Of a DNA stretch of 64,000 nt, positions 59,911 to 64,000 are shown piece after piece. Origin of the DNA: Cellulomonas wangsupingiae (GTDB lineage Bacteria; Actinomycetota; Actinomycetes; Actinomycetales; Cellulomonadaceae); contig NZ_CP101989.1 in the NCBI RefSeq assembly GCF_024508275.1, positions 1,426,001-1,490,000 on the forward strand, in the 5' to 3' direction. The notes beneath the pieces are model-generated. The model made no database searches and was not told where the DNA came from. It saw only the letters and a program-made list of their open reading frames with translations. Within the stretch, counting starts at the first letter, position 1; every line of letters begins with the position of its first letter. The translations under genes and the position numbers were made by a program.

Positions 59911-59916
59911 AGCCTA
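59911..59916 (-). promoter_or_regulatory. -10 box of leaderless pepO
   Basis: TAGGCT (minus strand), seven bases before ATG 59903. On the plus strand CAGGAT (59953-59958) sits six bases before rpiB. Confidence 0.55.
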
Positions 59917-59964
59917 CGAACTCCCGGTGACGTCGGGGTGCCGACGCTGCGGCAGGATGTGCAC

Positions 59965-60417
59965 ATGCGCATCCACCTCGCCGCCGACCATGCCGGGTAC
60001 GAGCTGAAGGTCGCGCTCGTCGAGCACCTGCGGGCCGCCGACCACGAGGTCGTCGACCACGGGGCCTTCGAGTACGACGAGCTGGACGACTACCCGGCGT
60101 TCTGCTTCGCCGCGGGGGAGGCCGTCGTGGCCGACCCGGGGTCCCTCGGCGTCGTCATCGGCGGCTCGGGCAACGGCGAGCAGATCGCCGCGAACAAGGT
60201 GACGGGGGTGCGGGCCGCGCTGGCGTGGAACGCCGACACCGCCCGCCTGGGCCGGCAGCACAACGACGCGAACGTCGTCGCGATCGGCGCGCGGCAGCAC
60301 TCGGTGGACGAGGCGATCGAGCTGGTCGACCTGTTCGTCGCCGAGCCGTTCAGCGGCAACCCGCGCCACCAGCGCCGCATCGACCAGCTCGCCGCGTACG
60401 AGGCCGCGCGCGCCTGA
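59965..60417 (+). CDS. rpiB: Ribose-5-phosphate isomerase B
   Basis: 150 residues: IHLAADHAGYELKVALVEHL, VVDHGAFEYDELDDYPAF, IGGSGNGEQIAANKVTGVRA and HNDANVVAIGARQH. The catalytic Cys of many RpiB is a Ser in GGSGNG, as in mycobacterial enzymes. Pentose phosphate pathway. Leaderless ATG. Confidence 0.94.
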   Translation: MRIHLAADHAGYELKVALVEHLRAADHEVVDHGAFEYDELDDYPAFCFAAGEAVVADPGSLGVVIGGSGNGEQIAANKVTGVRAALAWNADTARLGRQHNDANVVAIGARQHSVDEAIELVDLFVAEPFSGNPRHQRRIDQLAAYEAARA

Positions 60418-60442
60418 CCGCGTCGCCGCGCCGGTGCGTCCT

Positions 60443-61690
60443 TCAGAAGATCCAGGGGCACACCGGCGCGAGCGGTGACGTGAACGCCGCCGTGACGCGG
60501 TCCACGACGTCCCGCTCGCCGTCGACGAGCCCCGCCGCGGCCAGCGCGGACGCCGACCGCCCGCCCAGGTAGAGCGCGCCGAGCTCGCGCACGTCCAGGC
60601 GCAGGTCACCCCGGGCGTCGGTGCGCGAGACCTGCGCCGCGCCCGCGGCGTCGACCTCGAGCCGCCAGCGGCCGGCGTTCGCGGGCACCAGCGTGTCGGA
60701 CAGGTCGAGCACGACGTCCACGGGCGTGGCGTACCGCCGCGCACCGAGGGCCGCGGGCACGTCGAGGAGCCGCACCCACAGGTTGTCGCCCAGGTGCCGC
60801 TGCGTCGGGCGCGGGTCCTCCAGCAGGTGCAGCAGCGGGTCGTCGACCGCCAGGGCCGGCGTCGACACCGTCGCGGTGAGGTCGAGGTCGAGCAGGAACG
60901 TCCACAGCCGGTGGGTGGCGGCGGCGTCCAGCGCGGAGGCCTGCCGGACCCGTACGGGGTACTCGGGGCCGCTCGCGCCCCACTGCTCCTGGCGCGCCAG
61001 CAGGGCGGCGCCGCGCACGTCGTCGCCGCGCCGGACGGTCGCGAGCAGCAGCGGCTCGTAGCCGCCGCGCGCCGCGGGCAGGTCGGCCAGGACCCGCGTC
61101 AGCAGCTCCGGCGGGGTGCGCGCCAGCCACCCGGGGCGTCCCGCACCGGCGCGCACGTACAGGTCCTCGACCGTCGCGGTGTGCACCGCTGCGTCGAAGC
61201 GCACGAGGTCCACCGTGAGGTCGGCGGAACCGACGACGTCCCGGAGCGCGGCACGCCGCGGCAGCGTGAGCCGGACGTCGTCCGCGGCGCTGCCGTACCC
61301 GAACCGGCCGTAGATGGCCGCCTCCGCGGCGAACAGCGCGGACACCACCTCGCCGCGCTCGAGGGACCGTCCGACGTGGGTGCGCAGCATCGAGGCCATG
61401 AGGCCGCGGCGCCGGTGGTCGGGGCGCACGCCGACCCACGTGAGCCCCGCGCACGGCACGGTGCCGCCGGGGACGGGCAGCGTGAACGGGTACGACCCGT
61501 GCGTCGCGACGATCGCCCCGTCCGCCGACTCGACGGCGACCGCCCGCCCCGCGGGCAGCGCGAACGGCAGGGAGTCGTCGAGCAGCGGGTCGCCGAGCAT
61601 GGGGAACGCCAGGGACGCGACCTCCCGGAACTCGCGGAGGCGCTCGGGCGGGACGACGAGCGTGCGGTAGCCCACGGCAGGATCGGTCAT
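60443..61690 (-). CDS. Eis-like GNAT N-acetyltransferase, copy 1
   Basis: 415 residues with the three-part Eis layout. The acetyl-CoA site is VRPDHRRRGLMASMLRTHVG, then SALFAAEAAIYGRFGYGSAA, and the C-terminal carboxylate CPWIF with PF-type acid terminus typical of Eis. Eis enzymes acetylate aminoglycosides or protein lysines. Start ATG 61690 lies six bases past CAGGAT. Tandem paralogue of 61930-63177. Confidence 0.92.
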   Translation of the reverse strand: MTDPAVGYRTLVVPPERLREFREVASLAFPMLGDPLLDDSLPFALPAGRAVAVESADGAIVATHGSYPFTLPVPGGTVPCAGLTWVGVRPDHRRRGLMASMLRTHVGRSLERGEVVSALFAAEAAIYGRFGYGSAADDVRLTLPRRAALRDVVGSADLTVDLVRFDAAVHTATVEDLYVRAGAGRPGWLARTPPELLTRVLADLPAARGGYEPLLLATVRRGDDVRGAALLARQEQWGASGPEYPVRVRQASALDAAATHRLWTFLLDLDLTATVSTPALAVDDPLLHLLEDPRPTQRHLGDNLWVRLLDVPAALGARRYATPVDVVLDLSDTLVPANAGRWRLEVDAAGAAQVSRTDARGDLRLDVRELGALYLGGRSASALAAAGLVDGERDVVDRVTAAFTSPLAPVCPWIF

Positions 61691-61696
61691 CACGCC

Positions 61697-61702
61697 ATCC
61701 TG
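61697..61702 (-). promoter_or_regulatory. -10 box of Eis copy 1
   Basis: CAGGAT then GGCGTG then ATG (minus strand). Copy 2 has CAGGAT then GGCGCC then ATG. Confidence 0.5.
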
Positions 61703-61715
61703 CCGCGGGCGACCG

Positions 61716-61842
61716 TCAGTCCGCGAGGGTCACCCGGGCTCCGGGGCACGGGTCGTCGGCCGCCATCCGGAAGCAGCCCACGAAGTGGCCCGGGGCGACC
61801 TCGGCGAGCCCGAGGCCGTGCTCGTCGTCGTCGTCGCCATCC
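61716..61842 (-). pseudogene. C-terminal remnant of an oligopeptide-type ABC ATPase
   Basis: The frame ending at TGA (61716) reads GLAEVAPGHFVGCFRMAADD then CPGARVTLAD. The EVAPGHFVxC pattern is typical of the tail of Opp/Dpp ATPases, but no ATPase domain or start precedes it. It sits between the two Eis genes. Probably a deletion scar. Confidence 0.5.
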
Positions 61843-61850
61843 GAGGGAAG

Positions 61851-61869
61851 CTTTCGTAACCGAACTAAG
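61851..61869. promoter_or_regulatory. Possible ROK-type operator remnant
   Basis: CTTTCGTAACCGAACTAAG is AT-rich and contains an AACTAA half site like those at ROK-regulated sugar operons. It borders the ABC remnant. Confidence 0.3.
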
Positions 61870-61929
61870 TGTCGGGACAAGAGGGTGTGCCGGTTTGTGA
61901 CCGTCCCGTGATGCCGCGTCGGGTTGCTC

Positions 61930-63177
61930 CTAGAACACCCAGGGGCAGACGGGGGCCAGCGACGAGCCGAACGTCGCGGTCAGGCCGTCGAGGGAGGTGC
62001 GCTCGCCGTGCACGAGGCCGGCTGCCGCCAGGGCTGTCGCCGACCGTCCGCCGAGGTACAGCGCACCGAGCTCGCGCACGTCGAGCCGCACGTCGGCGTC
62101 CGCACCCGTGCGCGAGACGTCGGCGGTCCCCGAGGCGTCGACGGCGAGGCGCCACCGTCCGGCGTTGGCGGGCAGCAGGGCGTCCGTCACCTCCAGGACG
62201 ACGTCGCTCGGCGCGGCGTAGCGCCGGGCGGTCAGCGCCGCCGGCAGGTCCAGCAGACGCACCCACAGGTTGTCGGCGGTGCGCCGCCGCGAGGGCCGCG
62301 GGGTGACCAGCAGCTGGAGCAGGGCGTCGTCCACGGGGAGCATCGGGGTCTCGACCGTCGTCGTCAGGTCGAGGTCGAGCAGGAAGGACCACAGGCGGTA
62401 CGTCGCGGCGGGGTCCAGGGCCGAGGCCTGCCGCACCTTCACGGTGTAGTCGGGACCGCTCTCGCCCCACGACTCCTTGCGGGCGAACAGCGCGAGACCG
62501 CGCACCTCCTCCCCGTCCCGCACGGTCACGAGCAGCAGCGGCTCGTTGCCGTGCCGCCAGGCAGGCGGGTCGCCGACGGTCCGCGCGCGCAGCGCGGGGG
62601 TCGCGCGGGGCATCCACCCCGGCCGCCCGTCGCCCGCGCGCACGTACAGGTCCTCGACGAGCTCCCCGTGCCGGTCCTGGTCCACCCGCTCCAGGTGCAC
62701 CGTCAGGGCGTCGGCCCCGTCGACGGGGCGCAGGGCGGCCCGGCGCGGGAGGGTCAGCCGCACGTCGTCGGCCGCGCTGCCGTAGCCGAACCGGCCGTAG
62801 ATCGCGGCCTCCGCCGCGAACAGGGCCGACACCGGCTCGCCGCGGTCGAGCGATCGCTCGACGTGCGTCCTGATCATCGACGTCAGCAGGCCACGCCGCC
62901 TGTGGTCGGGGCGCACGGCGACCCACGTCAGGCCCGAGCACGCGACCTCGCCGCCGGGCACGGGCATGACGAAGTCGTACGAGCCGTGCACCGCCGCGAA
63001 CGCGCCGTCGGGCCCTTCGACCGCCATGAGGCGGTCCTGCCGGATGGGGAACGGCAGGAGCTTCTCGATCTCGGGATCCGGGGTGCCCGCGAACGCCAGC
63101 TGGTCGGTGCCACGGAACTCGGCGAGACGCTCGGCGGGGACGTCGACGGTGCGGTAGCCGGCAGGCAGGGTGCTCAT
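61930..63177 (-). CDS. Eis-like GNAT N-acetyltransferase, copy 2
   Basis: 415 residues, colinear with copy 1 over its whole length. Acetyl-CoA site VRPDHRRRGLLTSMIRTHVE, SALFAAEAAIYGRFGYGSAA identical to copy 1, end CPWVF. Divergence is greatest at the N-terminus and the middle. ATG 63177 lies six bases past CAGGAT. A tandem duplication is clear. Confidence 0.92.
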   Translation of the reverse strand: MSTLPAGYRTVDVPAERLAEFRGTDQLAFAGTPDPEIEKLLPFPIRQDRLMAVEGPDGAFAAVHGSYDFVMPVPGGEVACSGLTWVAVRPDHRRRGLLTSMIRTHVERSLDRGEPVSALFAAEAAIYGRFGYGSAADDVRLTLPRRAALRPVDGADALTVHLERVDQDRHGELVEDLYVRAGDGRPGWMPRATPALRARTVGDPPAWRHGNEPLLLVTVRDGEEVRGLALFARKESWGESGPDYTVKVRQASALDPAATYRLWSFLLDLDLTTTVETPMLPVDDALLQLLVTPRPSRRRTADNLWVRLLDLPAALTARRYAAPSDVVLEVTDALLPANAGRWRLAVDASGTADVSRTGADADVRLDVRELGALYLGGRSATALAAAGLVHGERTSLDGLTATFGSSLAPVCPWVF

Positions 63178-63183
63178 GGCGCC

Positions 63184-63189
63184 ATCCTG
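63184..63189 (-). promoter_or_regulatory. -10 box of Eis copy 2
   Basis: CAGGAT (minus strand), six bases before ATG 63177. Confidence 0.5.
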
Positions 63190-63248
63190 GGGCCACGGCA
63201 CGGTGCGCCGCACGGTCTTTCCTTCCGCCCGGCGCCGATCGGCGCCCC

Positions 63249-63254
63249 TACGCT
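63249..63254 (+). promoter_or_regulatory. -10 box of leaderless SpoIIE-type gene
   Basis: TACGCT, six bases before GTG 63261. Confidence 0.55.
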
Positions 63255-63260
63255 CGGGGG

Positions 63261-64000
63261 GTGACCACCTCCCCGCGCGCCGCGCCCTCCGGCTGGGTCT
63301 GGCGCCTGCTGGCCGGGTGGGCGGCGGGCCCGCAGCCGGTCGTCGGAGCGGCGCTGTGCCTGGCGGCGGCCCTGTACACGGCGGCCGCCCTGTGGCGCGC
63401 GCAGTGGTTCGCGCCGTCCGGGCTGGTCCTGCTCCTGCTCGTCGGCGCCTTCGTGCTGCGCTGGCGTGCCCTGCTGGTCCTCGTCGCCCTGGTGGTGCTC
63501 CTGACTGCCGGGCTCGCGACGGACCCGGCGGTCGACCCGGGGCAGATCGCCGTCCTCGTGCTGGCCTGCGGCGCCGTCGTGACGTTCGGGGTGGAGCGGG
63601 AGCGGCTCGGTCTGCAGGGCGCCCCGGGTGCCCTGATGCTCGTCGACCTGCGCGACCGTCTCGCCGTCGGCGGGCGCCTGCCGGAGCTGCCCGCCCGGTG
63701 GCGTGCCGACTCGGTGGTGCGCTCCGCCCACGGCGCGGCGTTCTCGGGCGACTTCGTCGTGGCGTACCGCAGCGGTGACGCGTACGAGGTGGTGCTCGTC
63801 GACGTGTCGGGCAAGGGCCAGGCGGCCGGCGTGCGTGCCCTGCAGCTGCAGGGGGCGCTCGGAGGGCTGCTCGGTGCGCTGCCCGTCGACCGGTTCCTGC
63901 CGGCGGCCAACGACTACCTGCTGAGCCAGGGCTGGGACGAGGGCTTCGCGACGGCGGCGCACCTCGCAGTGGACCTGCCGACGGGGCGCTACCGGGTGGC
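63261..64000 (+). CDS. Membrane-anchored PP2C/SpoIIE-type phosphatase (3' truncated by window)
   Basis: 246 codons open to the window end. Three or four N-terminal helices (to about residue 115), a linker, then SpoIIE-like FSGDFVVAYRSGDAYEVVLV followed by DVSGKGQAAGVRALQLQGAL, with metal-binding Asp residues in GDF and DVSGKG. Probably dephosphorylates an anti-sigma-factor antagonist in response to an envelope signal. GTG set by the leaderless -10 box. The C-terminus is outside the window. Confidence 0.88.
   Translation, partial: MTTSPRAAPSGWVWRLLAGWAAGPQPVVGAALCLAAALYTAAALWRAQWFAPSGLVLLLLVGAFVLRWRALLVLVALVVLLTAGLATDPAVDPGQIAVLVLACGAVVTFGVERERLGLQGAPGALMLVDLRDRLAVGGRLPELPARWRADSVVRSAHGAAFSGDFVVAYRSGDAYEVVLVDVSGKGQAAGVRALQLQGALGGLLGALPVDRFLPAANDYLLSQGWDEGFATAAHLAVDLPTGRYRV

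Overview
The window is about 64 kb of very GC-rich chromosomal DNA from an actinobacterium, most plausibly Cellulomonas or a close relative. This rests on base composition, many leaderless GTG/ATG starts just after a TANNNT box, the clpS-DUF2017-murI cluster, a DUF3039-helicase pair, mycothiol-type redox enzymes, Eis-like acetyltransferases and a secreted GH81 laminarinase. The genus call is inference. I see no rRNA, prophage, insertion sequence or CRISPR array. It reads as core chromosome with small accessory patches.

Layout: 1-8.3 kb holds a GntR/membrane-protein operon, DUF3039 plus helicase, a 53-residue membrane protein, nicotinate phosphoribosyltransferase, and the clpS-DUF2017-murI-metallo-beta-lactamase operon. 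8.3-9.6 kb is an AbiEi/DUF559-type gene boxed in by two long palindromes of a repeat family that also occurs at the left edge. 9.6-13.8 kb holds rph-rdgB-ABC-F, a NUDIX protein and thioredoxin. 14-17 kb is the GH81 glucanase with a LacI-type operator at its promoter. 17-20.4 kb has tRNA-Leu, a Bcp peroxiredoxin, a GroES-like protein, tRNA-Lys and a flavoprotein disulfide reductase. 20.4-24.1 kb is a divergent osmoprotectant ABC transporter whose binding protein looks circularly permuted. 24-28.5 kb has an ATP-grasp enzyme, tRNA-His, oligoribonuclease, small proteins, a DUF2079 membrane protein and tRNA-Arg.

28.6-38.3 kb is a symmetrical block: two paralogous pairs of dynamin-like/large GTPases flank ssb and ettA. 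38.4-44.6 kb has thioesterases, an SDR-DUF2867 protein, topoisomerase IB, envelope proteins and a truncated globin. 44.7-47.4 kb carries PTS enzyme I divergent from stand-alone EIIB and EIIA. 47.4-60.4 kb has MscS, prolyl oligopeptidase, MalQ, a P-loop kinase, aminopeptidase N, an Rv2466c-like DsbA-fold enzyme, an M13 peptidase and RpiB. 60.4-63.2 kb holds two tandem Eis-like acetyltransferases separated by a scrap of an ABC ATPase, and the window ends inside a SpoIIE-type phosphatase.

Functional themes are glucan and alpha-glucan use (GH81, MalQ, PTS), osmotic adaptation (QAT transporter, MscS), low-molecular-weight-thiol redox (Trx, Bcp, disulfide reductase, Rv2466c-like) and membrane GTPases. 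Many start codons were fixed by a -10 box lying 6-8 bases upstream, which implies leaderless transcripts.
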